DNA of 64,000 nucleotides from Phyllobacterium sp. 628 (GCF_014189505.1 NZ_CP050303.1:372001-436000), one strand, 5' to 3'. Positions 54,119 to 63,232 are shown, counted from the first letter of the stretch. Translations and numbers: made by a program. The notes: generated by a model from the letters alone, not told the origin.

Positions 54119-55860
54119 CAGCCCGCATCTCCGCCAGCCTTTTCATCTGTTGGACGCAGGCGCAAAAGATGGATGAGCCGCATCCGGTTGTTTTCATGGT
54201 CTTCGGGGTTCATTGCCGGGTCTTCTTTTGAAACCCAGCCCGTAAACCGCTTGGTGGAATATTGATACCAGGTCGGGCCGTTGAAAAGCGGCACGACCGG
54301 GAAATTATCAGCAACAATCAGTTGGACCTGATTAAAGATCGTCTTGCGAGCGTCGTCGCTCGTAGCCTTGCGGTAGTCGTTGAAAGCTTTATCGAGATCG
54401 GGATTGGAATACCGTGACGGCGCGCCAGTGATACGGCCGCCAAACGCGGTTGACAGTGACTGATAATAACCACGGAAGGGCGTGGGGCCATCGGCACGCG
54501 AGTTGATCAGCGTATCGAAATTCCCCTCAACAATCTGCTTGCCCCATTGTTCATACTCCGGTGTCGCAACGGAAGCATTGATCCCCGCCTTACGCAGACC
54601 TTCTGCAACGATTTGCACCGCATCGATCCAGTCCGTCCAGCCGTTCGGAGCCATGATTGAAAAGGCGATCGGCTCGCCCTTTGGCGTTGTGCGGAAGCCA
54701 TCGGCGCCCTTCTTATAGCCCGCATCGTCAAGCAGTTTGTTTGCCTTGTCGACGTCATAAGTCATCCACTCATTCTGGGCTTTTTCGGCTTCCGGATTGC
54801 GCCAGCCTTCAAAACGCGGGGGAAGACCGCTCGCATGCAGATTGACAACGGGATAGCCGAACCCGGCAATATCAACCATGGCGGTTCTATCCATGACCAG
54901 GCTGACTGCACGGCGGAATGCAATGTCATTGAACGCGGCGGCATTTCCAGGTTTTGTCGTCTTCAAATTCATCTGGAATGCGACTGTTTCAGCCGGCGGC
55001 TGCCAATAATGATTATGCTTCTCATCAAGTGAAACATAGGTCTTGTCGATTTCGGGGAGGAATGAACCGAACCAGTCCATCTGGCCTTCCGGCAGCGTTG
55101 CCAGCATCTGGTCGTTACCGGAAATTTGCAGCAGTTTCAGGCAATCGACTTTCAACGAGGCAGCATCCCAATAATTCGGATTGCGACATTGCTCGTAAAC
55201 CTGCGGGGTAAAGCGGCGGATTTCCGTCATCGGCCCGGAACCAACCGGCTTTTCATTCTTGAAGGTGAGCGGATCAGCGATGTCTTTCCAGATATGTTCC
55301 GGCACAACAGGCAGGTCGGACAGTGATTCCGGAAAATGCGTATCGACATCTTTGAGGGTCATTTTGACTTCCGTTGCCGATGGGGCTTCGACCGAAGCAA
55401 CACTGTCGGCTACACCGACAAAATCCAGCGCCGGGTTCTTGCGCATCAGGTCGATGGTAAATTTGACGTCAAATGCGGTGAGCGGTTTGCCGTCCGACCA
55501 CTTTACGCCGTCACGAATGGTGTAAGTGATCGACTTTAGGTCGTCGGCAAATTTGAATGCTGTCGCCAGACGATAGACGGGTTTGCCGCCATCCAGTTCA
55601 TTGAAAATTACCAGCGGCTCATAAATGAAATCCAACGTGCTCTGGCGGCGGCCGCCAACATCAAACGGGTTGAAATTCTGCACCCAGCTTGTCTGTTCTT
55701 CGATGTGCATGGTGAGGAGTGCTTCAGCGGAAGCGGTGCTCACACTTATCAATGAAGTGGAAGCAATGAGTGCCAGGCCAAGAGTGGTGGCAGGGAAAAG
55801 TCGGGTCAATCGAGCGGCAGGCGAGAGTCGGCGTGTTACGGCATTCGAAACTGCGGTCAT
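54118..55860 (-). CDS. family 5 ABC substrate-binding protein, probable chito-oligosaccharide or aminosugar binder
   Basis: The 580-aa periplasmic protein has a long N-terminal signal region with a hydrophobic core (about residues 22-45, cleavage near ASAEA). The DppA-like fold shows YTIRDGVKWSDGKPLTAFDVKFTIDLMR (in part), DGFRTTPKGEPIAF and QLIVADNFPVVPLF. Family 5 proteins bind peptides, but also chitobiose and cello-oligomers in some bacteria. The operon-borne hexosaminidase favours an aminosugar oligomer. It leads the seven-gene operon. Confidence 0.87.
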   Translation of the reverse strand: MTAVSNAVTRRLSPAARLTRLFPATTLGLALIASTSLISVSTASAEALLTMHIEEQTSWVQNFNPFDVGGRRQSTLDFIYEPLVIFNELDGGKPVYRLATAFKFADDLKSITYTIRDGVKWSDGKPLTAFDVKFTIDLMRKNPALDFVGVADSVASVEAPSATEVKMTLKDVDTHFPESLSDLPVVPEHIWKDIADPLTFKNEKPVGSGPMTEIRRFTPQVYEQCRNPNYWDAASLKVDCLKLLQISGNDQMLATLPEGQMDWFGSFLPEIDKTYVSLDEKHNHYWQPPAETVAFQMNLKTTKPGNAAAFNDIAFRRAVSLVMDRTAMVDIAGFGYPVVNLHASGLPPRFEGWRNPEAEKAQNEWMTYDVDKANKLLDDAGYKKGADGFRTTPKGEPIAFSIMAPNGWTDWIDAVQIVAEGLRKAGINASVATPEYEQWGKQIVEGNFDTLINSRADGPTPFRGYYQSLSTAFGGRITGAPSRYSNPDLDKAFNDYRKATSDDARKTIFNQVQLIVADNFPVVPLFNGPTWYQYSTKRFTGWVSKEDPAMNPEDHENNRMRLIHLLRLRPTDEKAGGDAG

Positions 55861-55921
55861 GTCTATTCCCCATTTTTGGATTGTTGGCGTTCCGTCCCTT
55901 TAGGTCAATCAATTTGATTTA

Positions 55922-55951
55922 ATGCTAGTCGGGGAAATAACGGCTTGTCAA
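55922..55951 (-). promoter_or_regulatory. sigma-70 promoter of the Dpp-type operon
   Basis: On the minus strand TTGACA (55951-55946) and TAGCAT (55927-55922) are separated by 18 bp, about 60 bp upstream of the ATG at 55860. Just downstream is a small near-palindrome ATCAATTTGAT (about 55907-55917), which could bind a repressor. The -35 is perfect, the -10 matches 4 of 6. Confidence 0.6.
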
Positions 55952-56091
55952 CTGCCGCAATTTTGCCACATACCAATTCAGCCAATGGTATGGTGATTGC
56001 GCAGTTTCAGAAAAAACGGACGTTCGGAATTCACTTTTTTACGGTGAAAACGCTTGGTATCGGGAATCTATTTCAAGGGTCCGGGGAAGCC

Positions 56092-56985
56092 CTATTGCAG
56101 AATCGCCGCAAGCTCAGAAGAGTTGGGAAATGCGGCACGCGTCCCGACTTTTGAGACCGTGATCGCTGCTGATTGTGCCGCATGTTCGAGAGCCTTTTGA
56201 TCAAGGCGGCAACCGCGTAACAGAGATGATGCCAGAGCGGCAGACATGAACGTATCCCCAGCGCCTGTGGTATCGACAACTTCGCCGGCACATGCCGCCA
56301 CAGCAACGGTTCCTTGGCTGTTTACCAGCATGGCACCGTCACCACCCAGCGTCAGAACAACATCCTGAACACCTTGGCGCAACAGATATTCCGCAGCCGC
56401 TTCACCTGTTGTGCCTGTCAAAGCCTGCGCTTCGCCGCGATTGAGAACCACAACATCAACAAACTGCCATAGGTCCGAGAAAAACGGACGCAGGGGCGAC
56501 GGATTGAATGCCGTGGTCATCCCAAGCGATTTGGCAAATTGCAGCGTTTCGCGCGTGGTCTGGTGCGAAAGATTCCCCTGCAAGATGGCAAGATCACCGG
56601 GCTCTGCACTCCGCAAAACCGGCATGATGTGGGCGTAGCTTAAATTCTGCGCGGACTCGGTTGTTGTAACGATGGCGTTTTCGCCGCCCGGCAACCGGAA
56701 TATGAGAGACATGTCGCTCGAAATGCCGTCTATCGCGATCAACTCGCTGACAAGAGGTTCGGTCAGCAGATGATGGCGGATTGTATCCGCCCTCGCGTCT
56801 TTCCCCACCGGAGCCACCAGCGTTGTCGCAACGCCGCATCGCGCCATAACCACCGCCTGATTGGTACCCTTGCCGCCGAGGTCGTGCGAACCCACCTGCC
56901 CCAGGATTGAAGCGCCTGATGACGGAAGCTCATCGACGACAATCATTTCATCAATAGTGATATTGCCGATCACATACGCGCGCAT
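56092..56985 (-). CDS. PfkB-family (ribokinase-like) carbohydrate kinase
   Basis: The 297-aa kinase has GGKGTNQA at 37-44 (substrate region), LNRGEAQALTG and the ATP/anion-hole signature DTTGAGDTF (238-246) with catalytic D244. It should phosphorylate a sugar, nucleoside or related alcohol. A GAAGGTAG site precedes the ATG. It is the last gene of the minus-strand cluster. Ribokinase fits the ribose-type importer, but the other genes suggest an unusual substrate. Confidence 0.88.
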   Translation of the reverse strand: MRAYVIGNITIDEMIVVDELPSSGASILGQVGSHDLGGKGTNQAVVMARCGVATTLVAPVGKDARADTIRHHLLTEPLVSELIAIDGISSDMSLIFRLPGGENAIVTTTESAQNLSYAHIMPVLRSAEPGDLAILQGNLSHQTTRETLQFAKSLGMTTAFNPSPLRPFFSDLWQFVDVVVLNRGEAQALTGTTGEAAAEYLLRQGVQDVVLTLGGDGAMLVNSQGTVAVAACAGEVVDTTGAGDTFMSAALASSLLRGCRLDQKALEHAAQSAAITVSKVGTRAAFPNSSELAAILQ

Positions 56986-57003
56986 GCGTCTACCTTCGCA
57001 AAG

Positions 57004-57654
57004 TCAGAGATATGGCGCATCATGAAAATCGATCTCAAGCTGCATTGCATGGCCGAAGACTGCGCTTAGCCGTGCGCAGGCCGGTTCAGGAAGACCGCCC
57101 TCGCCGGCAAGATCAAGCTCGCGTTTGAGCCATAGTGCCTGTTCGGCAAAGCCTGCGCTGACATGCAGATCGACCCATTCCTTCAGGAGCGGATCGCTAA
57201 TGTGACATGCCGAGGCTTCTTTCGACCAGGTCCAATACATCCATTCTGCAGCGAACATGGCAGCGACCACGTCGAGAAAGGCACCTTCGCTGGCAATGCA
57301 AAGCATACCCGAGCGGAAAGCTTTAACCGGAGGAATGTCCACATCAAAGGACGATGGATCAATACCCCGGCCCGCAAACGACCTTTCGAAATAGCTAATC
57401 TGTTCATTTGCCAATGCATCAAGCACAGCGATAAGCCAGCGCTTTTGCTCCATGGTTTGCGCTGTTGCGGCGGCATAGGCGAAGATAGAAATCGCCGTAT
57501 CGACAAAAGCTCCTTCGTAGACGAGGTAACGCTCGAACGCGGTTTTGCTCAGCGTGTCGTTCTTGATGTCCTTGACGAAACGATGATCGAGCATCGTCTG
57601 AAACACCGCTGCATTGTCGCGAAGGATTCGATCGGAGAGACTTTCAGCGGCCAT
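57004..57654 (-). CDS. TenA/PqqC-family protein (TenA_E-like)
   Basis: The 216-aa all-helical protein has the TenA core: FERYLVYEGAFVDTAISIFAYAAA (in part), a region NEQISYFERSF, and AAEWMYWTW. In classical TenA the last motif contains the catalytic Cys region; here Ala-Glu-Trp occupies it, as in the TenA_E group. TenA enzymes hydrolyse aminopyrimidines in thiamine salvage, but TenA_E roles are poorly known. I chose ATG 57654 with GGAG upstream. It is 4 bp after the BtpA stop, so coupled. Confidence 0.78.
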   Translation of the reverse strand: MAAESLSDRILRDNAAVFQTMLDHRFVKDIKNDTLSKTAFERYLVYEGAFVDTAISIFAYAAATAQTMEQKRWLIAVLDALANEQISYFERSFAGRGIDPSSFDVDIPPVKAFRSGMLCIASEGAFLDVVAAMFAAEWMYWTWSKEASACHISDPLLKEWVDLHVSAGFAEQALWLKRELDLAGEGGLPEPACARLSAVFGHAMQLEIDFHDAPYL

Positions 57655-57658
57655 TTGA

Positions 57659-58501
57659 TTAGTTCTCCAGCCCGGCTTCCGCTGCAGCGCGAAATGCCTT
57701 GACGCGTTCAATGTCCACCGCATTCCACCAGACACCACCATGTTTGAGCGAGGAGGCGACGATCACGCCATTCGTCCGGCTGAGGATTTCTACAATGTTG
57801 TCCTTGGTAACACCTGACCCAACAAGCAGGGGAAGATGGGTTGCAGAACCGATTTCATCGATCTCTTCCATCGTTGCGCTGTTGCCTGTGCGCTGCCCGG
57901 TGGCAATGACGCCGTCCGCATCAAAGAACGCCAGATCGCGCGTCAGTTCCTCGATCGTACGGTCAGCGACGATTGCGTGGCTGCCATGTTTGACATGGCT
58001 GTCGGCAAACACCTTGATGTGCTCCGCCCGCAACATCGAGCGATAGCGCATCGCCTCGGCGGCACGCCCCTCCATGAAGCCTTCATTGGCGACATAAGCG
58101 TTGGCCCATTGATTGACGCGGATGAACTTGGCGCCGCCAGCCATGGCAATAGCAAAAGCCGGGATAGGTGCATTGGCAAGGACATTGATGCCAAGCGGAA
58201 TGCCGATGGCCCTTGCGATACGGTCTGTCACCACGGACATAAAGCCGGTTGTTTCAGGACCAATATCATCAGGTTTCGAGAAGGGAATGTCGCCATGATT
58301 TTCGATGACCAGCCCATGCAGACCGCCTTCGACACAGGCTTCGGCATCACGCATACAAGCGTCATAAATCGTGTCCATATCAGCGCCCCGATATCTCGGG
58401 GAACCAGGAAAAGCCGGGCAATGGATCATTCCAATGAGTACTTTGTTGGTACCGAATATCTCTTGCACGGCATTGGATTCACGATCCGATATTGCTTGCA
58501 T
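57659..58501 (-). CDS. BtpA/SgcQ-family TIM-barrel protein
   Basis: The 280-aa protein has the BtpA family core: LIGMIHCPAFPGSPRY, GLHGLVIENHGDIPF, FIRVNQWANAYVANEG, DGVIATGQRTGN and LPLLVGSGVTKDNI. The family is named for a protein needed for photosystem I in cyanobacteria, but most members are of unknown activity; SgcQ lies in an E. coli sugar operon. The start is ATG 58501, with GGGAAAG upstream. Gene order suggests an aldolase- or epimerase-like step in the cluster's pathway, which is inference. Confidence 0.85.
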   Translation of the reverse strand: MQAISDRESNAVQEIFGTNKVLIGMIHCPAFPGSPRYRGADMDTIYDACMRDAEACVEGGLHGLVIENHGDIPFSKPDDIGPETTGFMSVVTDRIARAIGIPLGINVLANAPIPAFAIAMAGGAKFIRVNQWANAYVANEGFMEGRAAEAMRYRSMLRAEHIKVFADSHVKHGSHAIVADRTIEELTRDLAFFDADGVIATGQRTGNSATMEEIDEIGSATHLPLLVGSGVTKDNIVEILSRTNGVIVASSLKHGGVWWNAVDIERVKAFRAAAEAGLEN

Positions 58502-58529
58502 GTCTTTCCCTTTCCAGAACACTTTATGT

Positions 58530-58555
58530 GGCACGCGATTGAATGATCGCGTGCC
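58530..58555. repeat. intercistronic hairpin in the sugar cluster
   Basis: GGCACGCGAT (58530-58539) pairs perfectly with ATCGCGTGCC (58546-58555) over the loop TGAATG. It lies in the gap between the GATase1-like gene and the BtpA gene. With no U-tract, it may stabilise or attenuate the mRNA. Confidence 0.6.
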
Positions 58556-58585
58556 TTATCAACCGGTTATGTCAGGCACTTCACC

Positions 58586-59353
58586 TTAGCTGCGCGTCAG
58601 CCAGCTCAGGATATTTTTCCAGAGCTTGCCGTAGCCTTCCCATTCGCAGAATGCTGGTGACAGCCAGTGCGGGCCGATGTCCGATGTCCATGCGGCAGTG
58701 TTGCCCTTGCCATAACGTCCGAGGACCAGCAGCGGATGCCCGCCCTGATCGTCCGGCAGCCGTGCAATGACTTCGACGTCGTCGCGTTCGCGAACCTCGA
58801 CTTCATTGACGCCGAGAAGCAATGGCCATTCACCGCCCAATCCGGCCATGACAGGATGATCAGGCATCTCGATTTTGGCGGTTGATCCCTCAGGGATCTC
58901 TACGCGGTCGTCATAGGGGAGGCACGTTACCGGCAGCACGTCTTCCACCGCAGTCCGCCGCCAGCGCGCCTTGCCATCGATACCTTGAAACGAGAAATAG
59001 CCGCCAACCATCAGGAGTGCGCCGCCCTTCTCCACCCACGCCTTGATTAGCTTGAGGCGATTGGGAACGGTACGGGAATGCAGCCAGACATCCGGTGGCA
59101 ACAGCAGGGAGTTTGCGCCAATATCGGACAGGATGATGACGTCATAGACGTCCAGCCCAGCCATTTCATAAGGGAATTTCTCAACCGCTTCGTGGGCAGG
59201 CATGTAGGTCAGTTCGAACTCACTGCCGGCCAGTGCTTTAACCAAAGGTTCTGCGCCAAGATGAAACGTGACACTGCCGAACTGATCAAAACCTTTATAG
59301 TGCGTTGCGGAACTCACCCAGCTCTCGCCGACGAGAAGTACTTTCTTTGTCAT
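58586..59353 (-). CDS. GATase1-like protein (PF07090-type)
   Basis: The 255-aa protein has a flavodoxin/GATase1-like fold: MTKKVLLVGESWVSSATHYKGFD (in part), DVIILSDIGANSLLLP, KAWVEKGGALLMVGGYFSFQGIDG and GNTAAWTSDIGPHW. The family is annotated as putative glutamine amidotransferase. At the usual nucleophile elbow I see VGGYFSF and no cysteine, so amidotransferase activity is unlikely. It is followed by BtpA and preceded by the phosphotriesterase gene. Function unknown. Confidence 0.82.
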   Translation of the reverse strand: MTKKVLLVGESWVSSATHYKGFDQFGSVTFHLGAEPLVKALAGSEFELTYMPAHEAVEKFPYEMAGLDVYDVIILSDIGANSLLLPPDVWLHSRTVPNRLKLIKAWVEKGGALLMVGGYFSFQGIDGKARWRRTAVEDVLPVTCLPYDDRVEIPEGSTAKIEMPDHPVMAGLGGEWPLLLGVNEVEVRERDDVEVIARLPDDQGGHPLLVLGRYGKGNTAAWTSDIGPHWLSPAFCEWEGYGKLWKNILSWLTRS

Positions 59354-59395
59354 AGGCTTACCATTCTTTCTTCAATTCTAGATAAAGAGTTTGCG

Positions 59396-60463
59396 TCAAA
59401 TCCGGGCGTCAAAAACTGCACGCGGATTGGCTCGCATCATTTGATCGAGAGCCGTTTCATCGAGACCATGGCGTTTGAGGCGTGGCAGAAAATGACGCAG
59501 GACATAGGCGTAACCATTGCCGCCGTAACGGGTCAGCATCATTTTGAGAAACACGTCGTGTGAGAGGAGCACCCGGTTGAGATGACCGGCATCCGCAAGC
59601 CGGACAATCGCGCGTGCTGCGTCTTCGTCGCTCGGACATTGCACCTGCTGATCCGCATAGAAAAAATCCATGCCGATCATATCGTACTCGAGGAATGCAC
59701 CCCGCGCGGCAAGCTCACTTTGATAGGTGAAGTCAGCATGTGACGGGTTCATATGGCACAGAACCGTATGCCGCAGATTGGCACCCTCCTGCGCCACGAT
59801 ATCGAGCACACGATGGCCGAGCCTGAACCAGCCAGGCAGATGCACCATCAGCGGCAAGCCGGTTCGCACCTGAGCTTGCGCTGCACCACGTAGTGACTTT
59901 TCTTCTTCGGCGGTGAAGTCTGAAGACACGCCGATTTCGCCAATCAGCCCGATTTTCACATCCGTGCCGTCAACGCCTTGCACGGCCTCGCGAACGATTT
60001 CCGTCGCAATATCTTCGACAGTCATTGCCGCAACTTCAGCGGGATGCGAGGAGCCCAGATAGTATCCTGCTCCCATCACAACGTTGAGGCTTGACGCCTT
60101 GGCGATACGCCTGAGAGCCAGCGGGTTGCGGCCGATACCCCGGCATGTAGGCTCCACCACCGTCTGGCCGCCTTCATTGGCAAAGGCCCTTAATTCTGTG
60201 ATCGCCAGCGGTTCGTCATCAAGCGTGATGTTGTGCTTGTTGACGAAGGGGTCCTGCTTCAATTCGCCCAATATCTCGATGCAGACAAAGCCCCCAGCGA
60301 GATATTGCCGTTCCGGTGTTTTTGGCGCGTGCCACCAACAGCGGCAATCGTTCAGAATATGCTCGTGCATCAATGTGATACCGAGCTTTTCTGAGGCGAT
60401 GGGTCCGTTGACCGTCATGACCTTGCCGGAGTGAATATGAGTTTCTGAAAGATCGTTGCTCAT
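59396..60463 (-). CDS. phosphotriesterase-family metal hydrolase (probable lactonase)
   Basis: The 355-aa TIM barrel has H33-x-H35 (LMHEH), a bridging Glu in LIGEIGVSSD, H in LMVHLPGW, H in VLCHMNPSH, and the Asp in LLSHDVFLK. This set is that of phosphotriesterase homologues that use a binuclear metal site. In bacteria many of these are lactonases, including ones for sugar lactones. Context with a sugar importer and kinase fits a lactonase step, but this is inferred. A weak hairpin-free 5-bp gap separates it from the permease gene. Confidence 0.85.
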   Translation of the reverse strand: MSNDLSETHIHSGKVMTVNGPIASEKLGITLMHEHILNDCRCWWHAPKTPERQYLAGGFVCIEILGELKQDPFVNKHNITLDDEPLAITELRAFANEGGQTVVEPTCRGIGRNPLALRRIAKASSLNVVMGAGYYLGSSHPAEVAAMTVEDIATEIVREAVQGVDGTDVKIGLIGEIGVSSDFTAEEEKSLRGAAQAQVRTGLPLMVHLPGWFRLGHRVLDIVAQEGANLRHTVLCHMNPSHADFTYQSELAARGAFLEYDMIGMDFFYADQQVQCPSDEDAARAIVRLADAGHLNRVLLSHDVFLKMMLTRYGGNGYAYVLRHFLPRLKRHGLDETALDQMMRANPRAVFDARI

Positions 60464-60468
60464 GGCAC

Positions 60469-61467
60469 TTAGCCCTTCCTGCCGAAGCGGAAGTTTGCCG
60501 TGAAAATCCGGGTGTTCAGCCAGATGGCAATCAGGATAATCGCGCCGGTAACGATCTGGGTGAAGAACGGCGAGATATGCATGAGGATCAGACCGTTGCC
60601 GATGACCGCAATGGTAAAGGTGCCAAGAACCGTTCCGATGATTGTCCCCCGGCCGCCCATGAGCGATGTTCCACCCAGAACGACAGCAGCGATCACCTGC
60701 AATTCAAAACCAACAGCGGCATTGGATGAACCGGAACCCAACCGCGCTGCAATCAGCAACCCGGCCACAGCACATGCCACACCTGAGATCACATATACGG
60801 ATGCAATGATCCATTTGGCTGGCATGCCGACACGCCGCGCCGCTTCCATATTGGAGCCGACAGCAACCACCTGACGGCCATACTTTGTCGATTTCATCGC
60901 GACATAACCGAGAACGGAAATCACAATTGCGATGATGGCCGGCACCGGAAAGCCGGCGACAACACCGCGACCCAGCGCGAAGAAGCCGGGCGCGTCCTGA
61001 ATGGGAATCGAATATCCCTGCGTGAGATAGAGGGCAAAACCGCGCAGGATCGACAGACCTGCCAGCGTCACGATGAACGCCGGAATGCCCTGATAGGCTA
61101 TGAACCAGCCTTGGGCAAATCCAAGACCGCCGCCCAAAACAATCATCGCGACGACAACGAGCGGCCACGGATAGCCCATCGCCATAACGACGGCAGCAAC
61201 CGCATTGATAAGGGCAACCTGAGAGCCCACCGAAAGATCGATCCCGCCTGTGATGATGACAAATGTCATGGCGATGGCAACGATCAGAATCGGAGCTGCC
61301 TGCCGCACGATATTGAGGATATTCCCCGAGGTGAGAAACGTCTCGCTGCCGATGGAAAAGAAGATCATGCAGGCGGCGAAGAAAATAGCGATCGAGAGAA
61401 CCTGCGCATGTTCGCCGAAGAAATCGGCGACGCGCGATCCGTGACCACGTTCTGTATAAACAGTCAT
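60469..61467 (-). CDS. ribose/fructose-type ABC permease (RbsC/FrcC-like)
   Basis: The 332-aa permease has ten or so helices, with the family marks ILIVAIAMTFVIITGGIDLSVGSQVAL, GIPAFIVTLAGLSILRG and AVVLGGTSLMGGRGTIIGTVLG (each in part). It forms the homodimeric channel of a CUT2 sugar importer. It overlaps the ATPase gene by ATGA. Confidence 0.92.
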   Translation of the reverse strand: MTVYTERGHGSRVADFFGEHAQVLSIAIFFAACMIFFSIGSETFLTSGNILNIVRQAAPILIVAIAMTFVIITGGIDLSVGSQVALINAVAAVVMAMGYPWPLVVVAMIVLGGGLGFAQGWFIAYQGIPAFIVTLAGLSILRGFALYLTQGYSIPIQDAPGFFALGRGVVAGFPVPAIIAIVISVLGYVAMKSTKYGRQVVAVGSNMEAARRVGMPAKWIIASVYVISGVACAVAGLLIAARLGSGSSNAAVGFELQVIAAVVLGGTSLMGGRGTIIGTVLGTFTIAVIGNGLILMHISPFFTQIVTGAIILIAIWLNTRIFTANFRFGRKG

Positions 61468-62285
61468 TGTCTGGCTCCTTCACCGACAATCAGTTTCACA
61501 AGGTCTTCAAGATTGGTGCCGCCAATCTGCCGCTCGGCGACTTTCGTGCCTTCGTACATGACAGCGATCCGGTCGCAGACCCGGAACAGATCCTGCAAAC
61601 GATGCGTGATAAGAATAACCGAAACGCCTTGCACCTTGACCCTATTGATCAGATTCAACACGGCTTCCACTTCGGCAACAGCAAGCGCAGACGTGGGCTC
61701 GTCCATGATCAGGACTTTAGGCTTGAAGGAAGCAGCACGAGCGATAGCAATGGCCTGACGCTGTCCGCCTGAAAGTTGCGCTACCTTGCCTGTAAGCTTG
61801 GGTATGCGGATTTCAAGTGAATCCAGCATCTTGCGGGCTTCGGCCAACATTGTTCTGCTGTCGAGAAACATGCCCTTGCTGATCTCGCGGCCCAGAAAGA
61901 GATTGCCAACGACATCGATCTGATCGCAAAGGCTCAAATCTTGAAAGACCATTTCGATATGCCTGTTGCGCGCATCGGCAGGACCGGAAAGACGAACTTC
62001 TTCACCCTCGATCGTCATCGTGCCACCGTCGGGAATATAGGTTCCCGAGATGATTTTCGTCAGCGTGGATTTACCCGCCGCGTTGTCGCCGACCAGCCCA
62101 AGACACTCTCCCGGGAAAATATCCAGATCGACACCGCGCAATGCCTGATGCGAGCCAAAAGATTTACGGATGCCACGCAGGGAGATACGCGGACTCGAAC
62201 GTGTACTGCCGGATGCCCCATCTCCGGAGGGTGTAATCCCTCCGGAGTGAGCGGCCGCAGATACTTGCTGGCCGTTCTCAATCAT
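61464..62285 (-). CDS. CUT2-type ABC ATPase with a single nucleotide-binding domain (FrcA-like)
   Basis: The 273-aa ATPase has Walker A GDNAAGKSTL, LSGGQRQAIAIARAA, Walker B VLIMDEPTSALA and LITHRLQDLFRV. It has one NBD, as in Sinorhizobium FrcA, not two as in RbsA. The first ~30 residues (MIENGQQVSAAAHSGGITPSG in part) are low-complexity and lie outside the domain; a hairpin falls within this coding stretch. The start overlaps the binding-protein stop (ATGA). Confidence 0.9.
   Translation of the reverse strand: MIENGQQVSAAAHSGGITPSGDGASGSTRSSPRISLRGIRKSFGSHQALRGVDLDIFPGECLGLVGDNAAGKSTLTKIISGTYIPDGGTMTIEGEEVRLSGPADARNRHIEMVFQDLSLCDQIDVVGNLFLGREISKGMFLDSRTMLAEARKMLDSLEIRIPKLTGKVAQLSGGQRQAIAIARAASFKPKVLIMDEPTSALAVAEVEAVLNLINRVKVQGVSVILITHRLQDLFRVCDRIAVMYEGTKVAERQIGGTNLEDLVKLIVGEGARQ
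62222..62247. repeat. hairpin in the 5' coding region of the ATPase gene
   Basis: CTCCGGAGGG (62222-62231) pairs perfectly with CCCTCCGGAG (62238-62247) over TGTAAT. It lies 35-60 bases into the ATPase gene, just after the binding-protein stop. It could lower expression of the downstream genes relative to the binding protein. Confidence 0.65.
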
Positions 62286-63232
62286 TTGAAGACAGCCCGG
62301 TATGGATCGACATTGGCCTTGGTAACAATGGTGATCGGCACAGCGATGTTCTTTTCAACGGCCTGACCGGCAGATACTTTCTGCAGTGCATTGACGGCAG
62401 CAGCTCCCATCGCAGACGGGTCCTGCTGAACGACGGCTGCGACAAATCCCGCGTCGATGCCGGCAATGGCTTCGGCCGTCAGATCCCAGCCGAACACTTT
62501 GATCGTGTCCTGCTTGCCCTGACTCTGAACAGCGGCGATAGCACCCATCAGTGCCGGTTCACCGGTCGCATAGATTGCTGTCAGGTCCGGATTGCCGGTG
62601 ATCAGGTTCTCAGCAGCCGACAACGCATTGTCCTGAACGTTCTGTCCGTCGACAACACCGGCAATGACAATACCGTCCGTGCCTTTGATCGTCTTTTCAA
62701 AACCTTCCTGACGGACATTCTGAATGTAGGAATTCAAGGCACCAACAACGCCGATCTTCGCCTTGCCGCCCATATTGGCTTTCACGAAATCGAGAAAGAA
62801 TTTACCCATATCAGCGCCGGCTTTGGCATTGTCCACGCCGATCTGCGCCTTCTGCGGACCTTCCGGCAGGATAGCGTCGATGGCTACAACCGGAATGCCG
62901 GCATCTGCCGCCTGCTTGACCGCAGGCATCAATCCATTCACGTCAATGGCAACAACAGCAAGCCCGGAAACCTTTTCCTGAATATAGGTCTCAATCGCAC
63001 TGTTCTGTGCTGTCGGCTCATTGTTGGAATTGAAAATTACCAGCTTCACACCGGCAGCATCGGCGGCCTTCTGCGCACCCTGATTCATCTGGTTAAAGAA
63101 AAGCGCCTGCTGGTTGATCTGTACCAGCGCGATTGTCTTTTTCTCCTGTGCCACCGCGCTTGAAACAACACAGCTCAATGCGGTGAAACCTGCCAGCGCG
63201 ATCATCATTCTTCTTGTTGTATTCAAAGTCAT
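62282..63232 (-). CDS. ribose-type ABC substrate-binding protein (RbsB/FrcB-like)
   Basis: The 316-aa periplasmic binding protein has a signal peptide (about residues 1-28, ending AVAQE). The family 4-like fold shows TIALVQINQQALFFNQMNQGA (in part), IDVNGLMPAVKQAADAGIPVVAID and GWDLTAEAIAGIDAG. GAGGATGAG precedes the ATG at 63232; an upstream in-frame start runs into the regulator. The ligand is a sugar or sugar-like compound not identifiable here. Confidence 0.9.
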   Translation of the reverse strand: MTLNTTRRMMIALAGFTALSCVVSSAVAQEKKTIALVQINQQALFFNQMNQGAQKAADAAGVKLVIFNSNNEPTAQNSAIETYIQEKVSGLAVVAIDVNGLMPAVKQAADAGIPVVAIDAILPEGPQKAQIGVDNAKAGADMGKFFLDFVKANMGGKAKIGVVGALNSYIQNVRQEGFEKTIKGTDGIVIAGVVDGQNVQDNALSAAENLITGNPDLTAIYATGEPALMGAIAAVQSQGKQDTIKVFGWDLTAEAIAGIDAGFVAAVVQQDPSAMGAAAVNALQKVSAGQAVEKNIAVPITIVTKANVDPYRAVFK

